A stretch of 64,000 bases of DNA from Budvicia aquatica DSM 5075 = ATCC 35567 (GCF_000427805.1 NZ_ATYS01000018.1:1-64000), one strand, 5' to 3'; positions 20,326 to 29,191 are shown, numbered from the stretch's first letter. Made by a program: numbers and translations. Notes: generated by a model from the letters alone, not told the origin.

Positions 20326-20341
20326 ACGGAAACGTTTGCTT
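20326..20341 (+). promoter_or_regulatory. PurR-operator-like palindrome upstream of ade
   Basis: ACGGAAACGTTTGCTT matches the symmetric PurR operator ACGCAAACGTTTGCGT at 14 of 16 positions, including the central AAACGTTT. It lies 99 bp before the ade start and between the divergent lysR and ade genes. This fits purine repression of adenine salvage, known for purine-transporter genes of the PurR regulon in E. coli. Confidence 0.7.
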
Positions 20342-20439
20342 CACTATAAGTTTTTCTTATCAGGCTATAAATTTATTCACCTGTGCAAAAGCATTTAAGC
20401 CCCCTACATTAGCAGAATATTGCTTTTACAGGGTGACTT

Positions 20440-22242
20440 ATGTGTACTTCAATTGCTCCACAGCAAACCAAACTTCGTCGTCGCGCAGTCGATGCTGCCT
20501 TAGGGAAAATTCCTTTTGATTTATTGCTGATCAACGGCCAGATAGTCGATATGGTGACCGGTGAAATCCGGGCGGTCGATATTGGTATCGTGGGCCATAT
20601 GATTGCCAGCGTGCATCCAAGGGGCCAGTTTTCTCAGGCAGCCACCACGCATGACCTTAAACAGCAGTTTCTTAGCCCCGGATTAATTGATACCCACGTT
20701 CACCTTGAAAGTTCTCATCTGCCGGCCGAACGCTATGCCGGCATCGTTGTTGCTCAGGGTACCACCACCGTATTCTGGGACCCCCATGAGTTGGCGAATG
20801 TCCTTGGTCTGGACGGCGTACGTTATGCCATTGAATCGAGCCGCGGATTACCGCTAAAAGTGATCTGCGCAGCCCCATCAAGCGTTCCATCAACGCCGGG
20901 GTTAGAGATGTCGGGTGCAGACTTCCACGGTGAAGAGATGAAGACCATGCTGAGCTGGCCGGAAGTGGCCGGTGTCGCTGAGGTTATGGACATGCACGGT
21001 GTGCTGAACGGCAGCGATCGCATGCTCGAAATTATGCAAGCCGGCCTGGACAGCGGAAAAGTCATTGAGGGCCATGCCCGCGGACTTAGCGGCGAACGGT
21101 TACAGGCTTATCTGGCTGCCGGTGTCACCTCCGACCATGAGCTCACTTCCGCCGCCGATGCGCTGGAAAAATTACGCGCCGGATTAACGCTGGAAATTCG
21201 AGGCTCTCACCCTTACCTGTTGCCTGAAATAGTTGAAGCCCTTAACGGCCTGCCTCATTTGTCATCTCAAATAACGCTGTGCACAGATGATGTCTCTCCT
21301 GACATGCTGTTGGAAAAAGGCGGCATTCTGCAATTAGTCAGATTACTGGTCAGCCACGGGCTACCGGTAACGGACGTATTACGTATGGCAACGCTGAATG
21401 GTGCCATTCGCTTACAGCGTCCTGATTTAGGCCTGATTGCTGCGGGAAGAACCGCTGATTTAGTGGTGTTTGATAATCTGGAAAATCTTGAACCTCAGTC
21501 GGTATTTGTTAACGGTGAATTGGTTGCGACCGGTGGAAAAATGCACTCTGCGGTTAAGGCGGTTAGCGGTGTCTTACCACCGCGAGAGACTATTCGGCTC
21601 ACTCCCCGTAGATTGCAAGATTTTGAATTGCGTATTCCCGATATTATTAACGGCAAAGCCAAACTGCGCATTATTAAAGGCGCCCGCTTCACCCAATGGA
21701 GTGAAATTACGCTGGATGTCAGAAATGGCATTGCGCTAGTCCCTGAAGGCTACAGCCTGATTTACGTTCAGCACCGTCATGGCAGACACCAGCTAGGTGC
21801 TCAACTGGCGGTTCTTGAAGATTGGGGGGAAATGAAAGGCGCTATCGCCACAACCTACTCTCATGATTCCCATAACTTGGTGGTTTTAGGTCGTACACCT
21901 GCTGATATGTTGCTGGCCGCCAATACATTAATCGCCAGTGGCGGCGGTATGGCACTGACCCAAAACGGCCAAGTTATTGCCCATGTCGCCATGCCGATTG
22001 CCGGAATGCTATCAGATGCCGAACCTGAAGTTCTGGCCCGTGATTTTAAGGCCCTGCGGGATATCAGTGCACAGGTTGCCGATTGGCAGGCTCCCTATCG
22101 CGTATTTAAAGCGATTGAAGGCACGTGCCTTGCCTGTAATGCCGGGCCACATCTGACTGATTTAGGCCTGACTGATGGCACAACCCGAGAAATTGTTAAC
22201 CCGCTGATTGAAGCCTGGTCTATACAGACAGATGCCCTTTAA
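20440..22242 (+). CDS. ade: Adenine deaminase
   Basis: The enzyme hydrolyses adenine to hypoxanthine and ammonia in purine salvage. It is an amidohydrolase-superfamily metalloenzyme. The 600 residues include the metal-binding HVHLESS (His86, His88), the EGHARGLSG segment, the TSDHE motif and the late CTDDVSPDML stretch of the amidohydrolase barrel. A C-terminal domain characteristic of Ade (SHDSHNLVVLGRTPADML) follows. Length fits the family. It is followed after 89 bp by a purine permease gene, with which it probably forms an operon. Confidence 0.93.
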   Translation: MCTSIAPQQTKLRRRAVDAALGKIPFDLLLINGQIVDMVTGEIRAVDIGIVGHMIASVHPRGQFSQAATTHDLKQQFLSPGLIDTHVHLESSHLPAERYAGIVVAQGTTTVFWDPHELANVLGLDGVRYAIESSRGLPLKVICAAPSSVPSTPGLEMSGADFHGEEMKTMLSWPEVAGVAEVMDMHGVLNGSDRMLEIMQAGLDSGKVIEGHARGLSGERLQAYLAAGVTSDHELTSAADALEKLRAGLTLEIRGSHPYLLPEIVEALNGLPHLSSQITLCTDDVSPDMLLEKGGILQLVRLLVSHGLPVTDVLRMATLNGAIRLQRPDLGLIAAGRTADLVVFDNLENLEPQSVFVNGELVATGGKMHSAVKAVSGVLPPRETIRLTPRRLQDFELRIPDIINGKAKLRIIKGARFTQWSEITLDVRNGIALVPEGYSLIYVQHRHGRHQLGAQLAVLEDWGEMKGAIATTYSHDSHNLVVLGRTPADMLLAANTLIASGGGMALTQNGQVIAHVAMPIAGMLSDAEPEVLARDFKALRDISAQVADWQAPYRVFKAIEGTCLACNAGPHLTDLGLTDGTTREIVNPLIEAWSIQTDAL

Positions 22243-22331
22243 TTAGCCATATATTGATAAAAATAAGGGCGCAATAAAACGCCAGCGTTGTCATTTAAAT
22301 TAATCCCAGGATCGGGAATATAGGTGAAATA

Positions 22332-23672
22332 ATGTCACACAGTCAGTCTCAGCCTTCTACAGGCGGAATATTGCAGCGAATATTTAAACTCCATGAGCGT
22401 AATACCAATGTCAGAACCGAGACCCTTGCAGGGATTACCGGTTTTTTGGCTGCGGCATATTTGTTAGTGGTCATTCCGGGCTTATTGGCTGCCGGCGGCA
22501 TGGATAAAGGCGCGGTGACTACCGGTACTATTCTGGTATTCGTGTTTAGTTCCTTGCTGATGGCTTTTTATGGCAACCTGCCGTTTATCGTCGGACCCGG
22601 TATTGGCGGTTCGGTACTGGTGGGTATTACGCTGGCGAGCAACGACGGTATCGGCTGGCAAATTGGCTTAGGCATAGCCTGCTGGTCAGGCATTCTGTTC
22701 TTTCTCCTTACGGTATTAGGGCTACGGGAAGTTGTTACCCGTTCGGTGCCTCAGTCGATAAAGCTCGGGCTGACGGCGTCAATCGGGCTGTTTGTAGCCG
22801 TACTCGGTTTTCGTAATGCCGGTCTGGTTCTGGCCAATGCCAAAAATAATTCATTTATGCTGGGTGACTTTACCTCCCCGGCAGCGTTGGTGGCACTATC
22901 CGGATTATTGATTGCTATTGCATTACAGGCCCGTCGCTTTCCTGGGGCTATCTTATGGGCGATTTTAATTGCTACCGCAATCGGAATCCCGTTGGGTGTC
23001 ACTAAGCTGCCGGCCAGTCCGTTTGCGATGCCGAGCTCTTTAGAGCCGGTATTCGGCCATGTGGATTTAGTCGGTGCGATTAATATCGCCTTCCTGCCCT
23101 ATCTGTTTGTTTTCTTTGCTGCAGAATTCTTTTCTACCATGGGCACGACGCTGGCCGTTGGCGGCAAAGCCGGCCTGCTCGACGAACACGGCAATATGAA
23201 AAATATCAACCGGCCGTTTGTGGTTGACTCTATCGCTGCTGCTCTCGGGCCGATTGTTGGTATTCCGGCTGCAACGGCATTGATCGAGTCGTCGGCAAGC
23301 GCTGAAGCCGGCGGCAAAACCGGCCTGACCGCGCTGGCCGCCGCGGTGATGTTCTTATTGATGCTGTTATTTACCCCTATCGCCCTAATGATTCCAAAAG
23401 AAGCCACCGCACCGGCCCTGATCCTTATCGGTTTAAGCATGTTTAGCGGCTTGCGTAAGGTTGATCTGGATAACTTTACCGAAGGGTTGCCGGTATTGAT
23501 GATGGTGATGATCACGCTGATAGCCAACAGCTTTGGTACCGGTATTGCCGGCGGTTTACTGTTTTATATCATCGTCAAAGTACTGGCCGGCAAATGGAAG
23601 GAAATTCCATTCAGTCTGTATGTACTGGCTGTGCCGTTGGGTTATTACTTTGCTACGCTGGTGAAACATTGA
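22332..23672 (+). CDS. NCS2-family purine permease (AdeP/AdeQ-like)
   Basis: This 446-residue inner-membrane proton symporter of the AzgA branch of NCS2 belongs with E. coli adenine permeases AdeP and AdeQ. It has 12-14 hydrophobic segments. Family signatures are GITGFLAAAYLLVVIPGLLAAGG near the start, FFAAEFFSTMGTTLAVGGKAG in the middle and ATALIESSASAEAGGKTGLTA afterwards. Its position directly behind ade supports adenine as substrate. A strong bidirectional terminator follows. Confidence 0.9.
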   Translation: MSHSQSQPSTGGILQRIFKLHERNTNVRTETLAGITGFLAAAYLLVVIPGLLAAGGMDKGAVTTGTILVFVFSSLLMAFYGNLPFIVGPGIGGSVLVGITLASNDGIGWQIGLGIACWSGILFFLLTVLGLREVVTRSVPQSIKLGLTASIGLFVAVLGFRNAGLVLANAKNNSFMLGDFTSPAALVALSGLLIAIALQARRFPGAILWAILIATAIGIPLGVTKLPASPFAMPSSLEPVFGHVDLVGAINIAFLPYLFVFFAAEFFSTMGTTLAVGGKAGLLDEHGNMKNINRPFVVDSIAAALGPIVGIPAATALIESSASAEAGGKTGLTALAAAVMFLLMLLFTPIALMIPKEATAPALILIGLSMFSGLRKVDLDNFTEGLPVLMMVMITLIANSFGTGIAGGLLFYIIVKVLAGKWKEIPFSLYVLAVPLGYYFATLVKH

Positions 23673-23713
23673 TTCCAAGCAACGCATGCTAGTATTGAAA
23701 GCATGACAAATGG

Positions 23714-23740
23714 AAAAGGCGCTGAATTCAGCGCCTTTTT
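23714..23740 (+). terminator. Bidirectional terminator between the purine permease and fadR
   Basis: A strong stem GGCGCTGA/TCAGCGCC is flanked by AAAA and TTTTT. It would end the ade-permease transcript and, read on the minus strand, the fadR transcript. Confidence 0.85.
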
Positions 23741-23774
23741 ATATCTGGATTGTTTATATCTGGCGTTCAAACCA

Positions 23775-24491
23775 CTATTTAGCGTCGGCTAAATCACGCG
23801 GCATATTGCTCTGCATATTGTGCCAGATGGCTCCGCTTGCCTTACCGTAGTGGCGAACGCAGTCCATGACCTGATCGTGGAGTTTTTCATGACAAATCTC
23901 AGACAGCTTACTGTAAAAATTCATCGCCAGCTGGCGGGCTTCCGGATTAGAGAAGTAGTAGCGCCCTACTCGCATATACAGACCTTTAATACCGTTTAGT
24001 ATCAGGCCATAAATCGGGTTACCCGATGCAAACGCTAAGCCGCGAAAAATATTGTAGTCCAGTTCAGTAAAAGCATCCGGACGCTCTTCGATACCATCTG
24101 CCAACGCAAGCACTTCACGAGCTTTTTCAGGGTTCTGGCGCACCGCGGCACGAATAAAGATCGATGCAATGTTAGTACGAACCGCTAACAGGTTATCAAT
24201 CAGTTGAGGAACACTGTCGTGATCTAGCCGGGCTAATGTCTCTAACAGGCTTAAGCTCGACGTTTCCCAAACGTTATTCACTTTAGTCGGTTTACCATGT
24301 TGAATGGTTAACCAGCCGTCTCTGGCTAAACGCTGAAGTACTTCACGCAGCGTTGTCCGGGTCACACCAATAAGCTCAGATAATTCACGCTCTGCGGGCA
24401 GAATTGTTCCCGGCGGAAACCGATTATTCCAAATGCTTTCGATTAAATACTCTTCCGCAAAACCGGCAGGACTCTGCGCCTTAATGACCAT
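23775..24491 (-). CDS. fadR: FadR, fatty-acid metabolism regulator
   Basis: FadR is a GntR-family regulator that represses beta-oxidation (fad) genes and activates fabA/fabB. Long-chain acyl-CoA releases it from DNA. The 238 residues have an N-terminal winged helix ([41 protein letters not shown]) and a C-terminal all-helical acyl-CoA domain. fadD, a target in E. coli, lies 13 kb away in this window. In E. coli nhaB separates fadR from dsbB, but here dsbB follows directly. Confidence 0.95.
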   Translation of the reverse strand: MVIKAQSPAGFAEEYLIESIWNNRFPPGTILPAERELSELIGVTRTTLREVLQRLARDGWLTIQHGKPTKVNNVWETSSLSLLETLARLDHDSVPQLIDNLLAVRTNIASIFIRAAVRQNPEKAREVLALADGIEERPDAFTELDYNIFRGLAFASGNPIYGLILNGIKGLYMRVGRYYFSNPEARQLAMNFYSKLSEICHEKLHDQVMDCVRHYGKASGAIWHNMQSNMPRDLADAK

Positions 24492-24773
24492 ATTTGTATT
24501 ATTCCGTTAGGATCGTAATGCTGAAAACAATGGGCTCATCATATCAGAAGCCAATAGCACGATATACCACCGATGAATATTCATTGAATCAAACTGTGGT
24601 TTAGGTTACAAAAAATCGGTTAATGGTTGATTTTCGACTATAAGAACAACCTGTTTTATCGCTAATATCGTAAAACTTATCGATAAAATACATTTGATTG
24701 ATGGCAGAGAAATGAAACTAGTTTACACTAGCCGCGACAGGAAACGGCCTGTATGAACTAAAGTGAACTTATC

Positions 24774-25304
24774 ATGTTATGTTTTCTGAATAGTTGTTCA
24801 AAAGGAAGAGGCGCGTGGCTATTACTGGCCATTAGTGTAGTGATACTCGAATTGGCTGCACTCTATTTTCAACACGTTATGCTGTTAAGACCCTGCGTGT
24901 TGTGCATTTATGAGCGCTGTGCACTATTTGGTATTCTTGCCGCCGCCTTGATTGGCATCATCTCGCCATCGTCAGCGTTTGTTCGTTACGCTGCCATTTT
25001 GCTATGGATATATAGCTCAATCGAAGGTTTATTACTGACGTGGAAACACACCATGATTCAGTTTTTCCCTTCACCGGCAAATACCTGTGATATTTTTGTC
25101 AGGTTCCCCGACTGGTTACCGCTGGACAAATGGTTGCCTTCAGTCTTTGTCGCCAACGGTGACTGTTCTGAAAAGCAGTGGTCATTTCTGTCACTGGAAA
25201 TGCCTCAGTGGTTATTAGCGATTTTTGCAGTGTATTTTATTCTTGGTCTGTTGGTTCTGATCTCTCAGTTTGTAAAACCTAAGGCAAGACGCTTCTTCTC
25301 TTAA
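24774..25304 (+). CDS. dsbB: DsbB, disulfide bond formation quinone reductase
   Basis: This inner-membrane protein re-oxidises DsbA and passes electrons to quinones. The 176 residues have four transmembrane helices. Both essential cysteine pairs are present: Cys41-Cys44 in CVLC and Cys105/Cys131 in the second periplasmic loop (NTCDIF, GDCSE). Length and sequence match the E. coli protein, starting [17 protein letters not shown]. It is monocistronic with a terminator directly after it, and divergent from fadR across 282 bp that show no gene. Confidence 0.95.
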   Translation: MLCFLNSCSKGRGAWLLLAISVVILELAALYFQHVMLLRPCVLCIYERCALFGILAAALIGIISPSSAFVRYAAILLWIYSSIEGLLLTWKHTMIQFFPSPANTCDIFVRFPDWLPLDKWLPSVFVANGDCSEKQWSFLSLEMPQWLLAIFAVYFILGLLVLISQFVKPKARRFFS

Positions 25305-25327
25305 TCTACACACACCTCTTTATAAAC

Positions 25328-25355
25328 AAAAAGGCATCAATCCAGATGCCTTTTT
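25328..25355 (+). terminator. dsbB terminator
   Basis: A compact hairpin AAAAAGGCATC...GATGCCTTTTT lies 23 bp after the dsbB stop, with T-tracts on both strands. Confidence 0.85.
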
Positions 25356-25486
25356 GCCGTTTATGCGCTGAAATGCACTCATTGCTTAGCAGTATAACCA
25401 AATTATTATTTACTTTTATTTAAGATTTGATACTCCAATGTCGCTTTATTAAGTTATTCCCAATTAATGGATAACGGAGGACAAGC

Positions 25487-25708
25487 ATGGAGCTCAACGG
25501 TTATACAATTACAGTTTTTGAAGGAGATGTCACCGGCACTCCAAAAGAAGGCTTTATCGTCTTCGGTCCGGAACATCATCACAAAATAGCCAGAGTTTAT
25601 GGCGGCACTATTACCGAGCTGACTAAAGATTCATTTACCCGTCTTTATGATGCGGTGGATGAGTTAACCAAGCTAACCGAAGATCTTTTCTATTCATGGC
25701 ATCGTTGA
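25487..25708 (+). CDS. Small hypothetical protein, 73 aa
   Basis: I do not recognise this protein. It starts MELNGYTITVFEGDV after a good GGAGG ribosome-binding site (9 nt upstream). It is soluble and acidic, with a beta-rich first half (GTPKEGFIVFGPEHHHKIARVYGG) and a helical second half ending LFYSWHR. There is no signal peptide or membrane segment. It has its own hairpin downstream (25725-25753). The strong start signal and regular composition argue for a real gene; function is unknown. Confidence 0.65.
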   Translation: MELNGYTITVFEGDVTGTPKEGFIVFGPEHHHKIARVYGGTITELTKDSFTRLYDAVDELTKLTEDLFYSWHR

Positions 25709-25724
25709 TAAGCCGCGGCATCAA

Positions 25725-25753
25725 CCAAGAATGGCAATATTGACCATTCTTGG
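25725..25753 (+). terminator. Hairpin terminator after the 73-aa gene
   Basis: CCAAGAATGG and CCATTCTTGG form a perfect 10-bp stem with a 9-nt loop, followed by AAATATTTTAG. The T-tract is weak, but the position 16 bp after the stop supports termination. Confidence 0.6.
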
Positions 25754-25851
25754 AAATATTTTAGCTTTGCCATGCAGTACCAACAGTGACTGGAGCCAAT
25801 GACTCGCGCGACCGATAACGTTAACTAACTCTCTTGCTAAGGTGCCTGACA

Positions 25852-25959
25852 ATGAGAATAACTAAATTTGAAAAGACATTTATCATCGTTATCGGCCTTT
25901 GCTTATGCCTCAGCGTTGTCATGGGTAGCTTTATTATTACTGAGTTCGTTCCGATATAA
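25852..25959 (+). CDS. Candidate 35-aa single-pass membrane protein
   Basis: The frame MRITKFEKTFIIVIGLCLCL... has a basic N-terminus and one hydrophobic helix (about residues 10-30), ending TEFVPI. AAGGTG lies seven bases upstream of the ATG. The shape is that of enterobacterial small membrane proteins, but I do not recognise a family. It could be a chance frame, and ribosome profiling or conservation would decide. Confidence 0.45.
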   Translation: MRITKFEKTFIIVIGLCLCLSVVMGSFIITEFVPI

Positions 25960-26409
25960 GTCATGACAAAACCTACCCGTTTCACCAATCTTAATGCTGC
26001 TGCTTAATGTATTAAGTACGGTACTAACATTTAAATAGAGACTTAAACGTTAGCAGATAATTTATTAGGCAAAACGATCAACATTTATTGCTAGATATAG
26101 AATCAAGCCGGGTTTAACAGGCTCTATTTTCGCTGCTTATAATATAAAAATGAATTCCCTTATCAGGCTTAACCTATTTTTGAATCACACCCTATCGACA
26201 ATGAATAAAAATTGTCTGTTTCTGCATGGTGATTTTTTATCTCGGTATATTTAATACGCAGTCTTTCTATTATCCCAAAAATTACATATAAAAATCAGAT
26301 AACCTCCCGCCCTCTAATTTTTAACTCACTTAAATTGCCAGATAAATATAAGCATCAGTGTTATGACCAACCCAATTCAAATCCATTATAAGCCGGCTTT
26401 ATATAATGG
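25960..26409. other. AT-rich gap with no gene seen
   Basis: About 450 bp of AT-rich sequence holds no frame with both a plausible start signal and coding character. A 34-codon frame near 26150 lacks a ribosome-binding site. The region probably represents decayed DNA downstream of the immunity-like gene that follows on the minus strand. Confidence 0.5.
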
Positions 26410-26655
26410 CTAAGCTTTAGGGTTGTAATCACGTAACTCACCAACAACTTGACATCCGTACGACATCCCCAAAAATTTGAAGCTCCGTACCATGCCAATT
26501 TTCTCGTAACGTTCGCCTGGCTTAATCTCATCAAGACTACAAGCCGGAGACCATGACTCCAACTCACCCAAATAAAATAATTCTTCAAACACCACCTCTT
26601 CAGTCACAAAGCGAGGTAGGCAGAAATCTAAAAGCCTCTTAAGCAACATACCCAT
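26410..26655 (-). CDS. Immunity-like protein, 81 aa (orphan)
   Basis: This unrecognised soluble protein starts MGMLLKRLLDFCLPRF and ends ELRDYNPKA. Its start overlaps, by one base (TAATG), the stop of an upstream minus-strand frame whose visible end (FIKSFLRKLE) looks like the C-terminus of a large toxin-like protein. Tight coupling of a short gene behind a toxin C-terminus is the usual layout of contact-dependent or Rhs toxin-immunity pairs, so an immunity role is inferred from context only. No other toxin part is visible. Confidence 0.5.
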   Translation of the reverse strand: MGMLLKRLLDFCLPRFVTEEVVFEELFYLGELESWSPACSLDEIKPGERYEKIGMVRSFKFLGMSYGCQVVGELRDYNPKA

Positions 26656-26738
26656 TACTCCAATTTACGCAAAAAGCTTTTGATAAATTTAGCGTAGTCG
26701 TGGTTGGTATTCTCCGCCTTACTAAAAAGTGTAAATAA
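26655..26738 (-). pseudogene. 3' tip of a decayed toxin-like gene
   Basis: The minus-strand frame, open for about 27 codons (LFTLFSKAENTNHDYAKFI..., ending LRKLE), stops exactly on the start of the immunity-like gene. A stop codon interrupts the frame upstream at 26739-26741, and nothing further upstream resembles the rest of such a gene. Identification as a toxin rests on the coupling and on the look of the C-terminus, not on a recognised domain. Confidence 0.35.
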
Positions 26739-26927
26739 TTATGGCAACGCTGCTCTCTATAATAACCTCAACTTTGACAGGGATTTGTTTATTGAGATTC
26801 ACTGGTCAGCTATGGCTGTTTATCAATATTAAGGCTTTTATATTTCATCCCCAAAAGGCATCAATGACTCAAAAACAATCAATCAGGTGGCGCACAATTA
26901 CCTGAACTCAATCAGCAGGAGAATATG

Positions 26928-27680
26928 ATGCCGTCATTTTCAGGCAAGATAGCTTTAGTTACAGGTGCTTCAACAGGGCTAGGCGAAGGAATCGCAAAGC
27001 ACTTATTTCAGCTCGGCGCGACAGTCATTATAACCGGTCGAAATAGAGCGTCTTTGGAACATACGGCTAAATCGATTGATCAATCTGGAGAACGTGTCAT
27101 TCCATTTGTTGTTGATGTAAAAAAGCCAGACGACGTTAAACGGTCTATCCAGTTTATTATTGAAAAGTATGGTGCCCTGCACTATTTGGTCAACAATGCC
27201 GGAATTACCGGGCCACACGGAGTATTGATTGAAGATTACCCACTCGATGAATGGCAAGCAGTAATAGACACGGATATTAGTGGTACCTTCTATGGATTAA
27301 AATACGGGATCCCTGCCATTGTTCAAAGCGGAGGCGGTGCAGTTGTTAATATATCTGCCTGTAATGGTATTACCGGGATTGCAGGAATTGCGCCCTACAC
27401 GGCAGCAAAACACGCCGTTCTGGGCCTTACCCGAGCCTCCGCCCTTGAATATGCGGAGAAAGGCGTCAGAATTAACGCCGTCGGCCCGGGTTATATAGAG
27501 ACCCCTAACATCCAATCATTACCCGCAGAAACACAGCAATGGATGGCATCAACTCACCCGATGGGACGCATGGCAAAACGGGGCGAAGTGGCCAACGTAG
27601 TGGCATTTTTACTGTCCGAAGACAGTAGTTTTATTACCGGTGCTTTTATTGCGGTAGACGGTGGCTATACGGCCCAATAG
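26928..27680 (+). CDS. Short-chain dehydrogenase/reductase with an altered catalytic serine
   Basis: This 250-residue classical SDR has the NAD(P)-binding TGASTGLG at 12-19, NNAG at 89-92, and the active-site Tyr157-x3-Lys161 in YTAAK. The position that normally holds the catalytic serine, 13 residues before the tyrosine, reads Ala144 (NISACNG instead of NISS). Ser143 is next to it. The substrate is not predictable. ATG at 26928 lies six bases after AGGAG, while the adjacent ATG at 26925 is closer. The gene stands alone in an accessory stretch. Confidence 0.88.
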   Translation: MPSFSGKIALVTGASTGLGEGIAKHLFQLGATVIITGRNRASLEHTAKSIDQSGERVIPFVVDVKKPDDVKRSIQFIIEKYGALHYLVNNAGITGPHGVLIEDYPLDEWQAVIDTDISGTFYGLKYGIPAIVQSGGGAVVNISACNGITGIAGIAPYTAAKHAVLGLTRASALEYAEKGVRINAVGPGYIETPNIQSLPAETQQWMASTHPMGRMAKRGEVANVVAFLLSEDSSFITGAFIAVDGGYTAQ

Positions 27681-27699
27681 ATAGAATAAACGATGTTCA

Positions 27700-27725
27700 T
27701 AATCCACCGTTCGGCAGGTGGATTA
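27700..27725 (+). other. Hairpin after the SDR gene
   Basis: TAATCCACC and GGTGGATTA form a 9-bp stem with an 8-nt loop 20 bp after the stop. It lacks a clear T-tract. The remaining 200 bp before the next gene shows no coding sequence. Confidence 0.5.
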
Positions 27726-27933
27726 CTATAAGAAAAAGACTGAATGCAACGCTAAGAGCGCCATAGTTCTCCAATAACTTCGCGGCTATTTTTTTAGTAC
27801 CCTTTTCCAACATAATTAATATTACCAACAGTCTCCATAAGCACTTAGCTATGCTTACTGAATGCGTTTTTATCTGGCTTTATGTACAACTCAAACGATA
27901 CAATAATTAAAACTAAAAATATGAGAATAAACA

Positions 27934-28578
27934 ATGAGAAGGCTCTTTATTTCATTATCGTTCTTAACCATAAGTCTAACGGCGTGTACCGAAGCGTCTC
28001 CCTATACCATTGATGAAAAAGCGACAGCCAATGCTTCGTGGAAAGTTAATGATGTCATTTCACAGGATATGTGTTTAGGCGATGCTTACAACGCAATAGA
28101 ATCCTGTGATAGACAGTTTTTAGGTATCACGACACAAAGATTAGTACTGGTTCAAAATTTTCATTCTTCTGGAACAAAAGCGACAGATCCTTATTTAATC
28201 AATGATGCCCATAAATTACCTTCCGATCCGGATTTCAAAATTTATGGCACTTTAATTTCATGGTACAAAAATGGTCAAAAGGCCATAGAAACTCACTTTC
28301 AAGAAGGCCAGCCACAGGGACTTTCACTTGAATGGTTTGAAACCGGTCAAAAAAGATCGGAAGGTCGCTTTGAAAATGGACAAGAACAAGGCTCGTGGAT
28401 AATTTGGCATAAAAATGGCCAAAAACAAGAAGAAGGTCAATATCAAAACGGCCGCCACCAAGGGTTATGGACGTATTGGTATAACCATGGACAAAAAGCT
28501 ATGGAGGGACATTATCTAAACGACCAGCGACAAGGCGTATGGCGCTATTGGGATAAGAACGGGCAACGAATAAAATAA
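27934..28578 (+). CDS. MORN-repeat lipoprotein (YwqK-like)
   Basis: The 214-residue protein has a lipoprotein signal (SFLTISLTAC, lipid-attachment Cys at about 18). It carries at least four tandem MORN-like repeats of about 23 residues in its C-terminal half (WYKNGQKAIETHFQEGQPQG, WFETGQKRSEGRFENGQEQG, WHKNGQKQEEGQYQNGRHQG, WYNHGQKAMEGHYLNDQRQG). Database entries of this type are often labelled YwqK-family antitoxin, but no toxin partner is visible here, so that name should not be taken as function. Membrane-anchored binding of a protein or lipid partner is a plausible guess. Confidence 0.8.
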   Translation: MRRLFISLSFLTISLTACTEASPYTIDEKATANASWKVNDVISQDMCLGDAYNAIESCDRQFLGITTQRLVLVQNFHSSGTKATDPYLINDAHKLPSDPDFKIYGTLISWYKNGQKAIETHFQEGQPQGLSLEWFETGQKRSEGRFENGQEQGSWIIWHKNGQKQEEGQYQNGRHQGLWTYWYNHGQKAMEGHYLNDQRQGVWRYWDKNGQRIK

Positions 28579-28653
28579 TCGCCTCAAAATGATTAACATG
28601 GAAAGGTTATGTAAATAAATATCTTACACAGCTTAGACTAAGGACAAAATTAG

Positions 28654-29103
28654 ATGCGAACCCGCTCCGCCGCCAGATTATTGCTCATTGACTCAACCAA
28701 CCGCGTATTGCTTTTCCGTTTTACACATATTAACGACGCTTTAGCCGGTAAATCCTACTGGGCTACACCAGGTGGTGGCCTTGAACATGGTGAATCTTTT
28801 GAACAAGCCGCCATCAGAGAACTGCACGAAGAAACAGGGATATCTCGCCATGATATAGGTAACGTTATTATGGAGAGGTCGTTCGAAATGCTACTTCCGG
28901 ATGGAGAAAAAGTTCTAGCGCAAGAGCGGTTTTTTACCCTAAAGATCGACAATATGGATATCAATATCGAAGGTTGGAGCCGCCACGAAAGAACCGTTAT
29001 TAGCCATCATCATTGGTGGACAGTCGACGAACTTCTAGCGACAACAGAAACTATTTACCCGCCGGATATTCCGGCAATACTGTCAAGATTAAGCGTTGAG
29101 TAA
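28654..29103 (+). CDS. NUDIX hydrolase
   Basis: This 149-residue NUDIX-fold pyrophosphohydrolase contains the Nudix box G-x5-E-x7-REL-x-EE-x-GI (in GGGLEHGESFEQAAIRELHE, then ETGI). It starts MRTRSAARLLLIDSTNRVLLF, typical of the MutT/NUDIX fold's first strands. The substrate, a nucleoside-diphosphate-linked compound, is unknown. It follows the MORN lipoprotein by 75 bp but has no obvious functional tie to it. Confidence 0.9.
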   Translation: MRTRSAARLLLIDSTNRVLLFRFTHINDALAGKSYWATPGGGLEHGESFEQAAIRELHEETGISRHDIGNVIMERSFEMLLPDGEKVLAQERFFTLKIDNMDINIEGWSRHERTVISHHHWWTVDELLATTETIYPPDIPAILSRLSVE

Positions 29104-29191
29104 TACTCACTATTGACAAATAAGTAGCCCATATACAGATAATCATTAAGTCGTTATCATTCCCCTCTTAATAGCTGAAGCTTACTATTCG

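Noticed and set aside
25960-26340. Possible small ORF of 34 codons near 26150
   Set aside because: No ribosome-binding site, no hydrophobic or conserved pattern, in decayed-looking AT-rich sequence.
26361-26588. A 75-codon minus-strand frame overlapping the immunity-like gene
   Set aside because: It is a shifted-frame shadow of the 81-aa gene, which has the better start context and composition.
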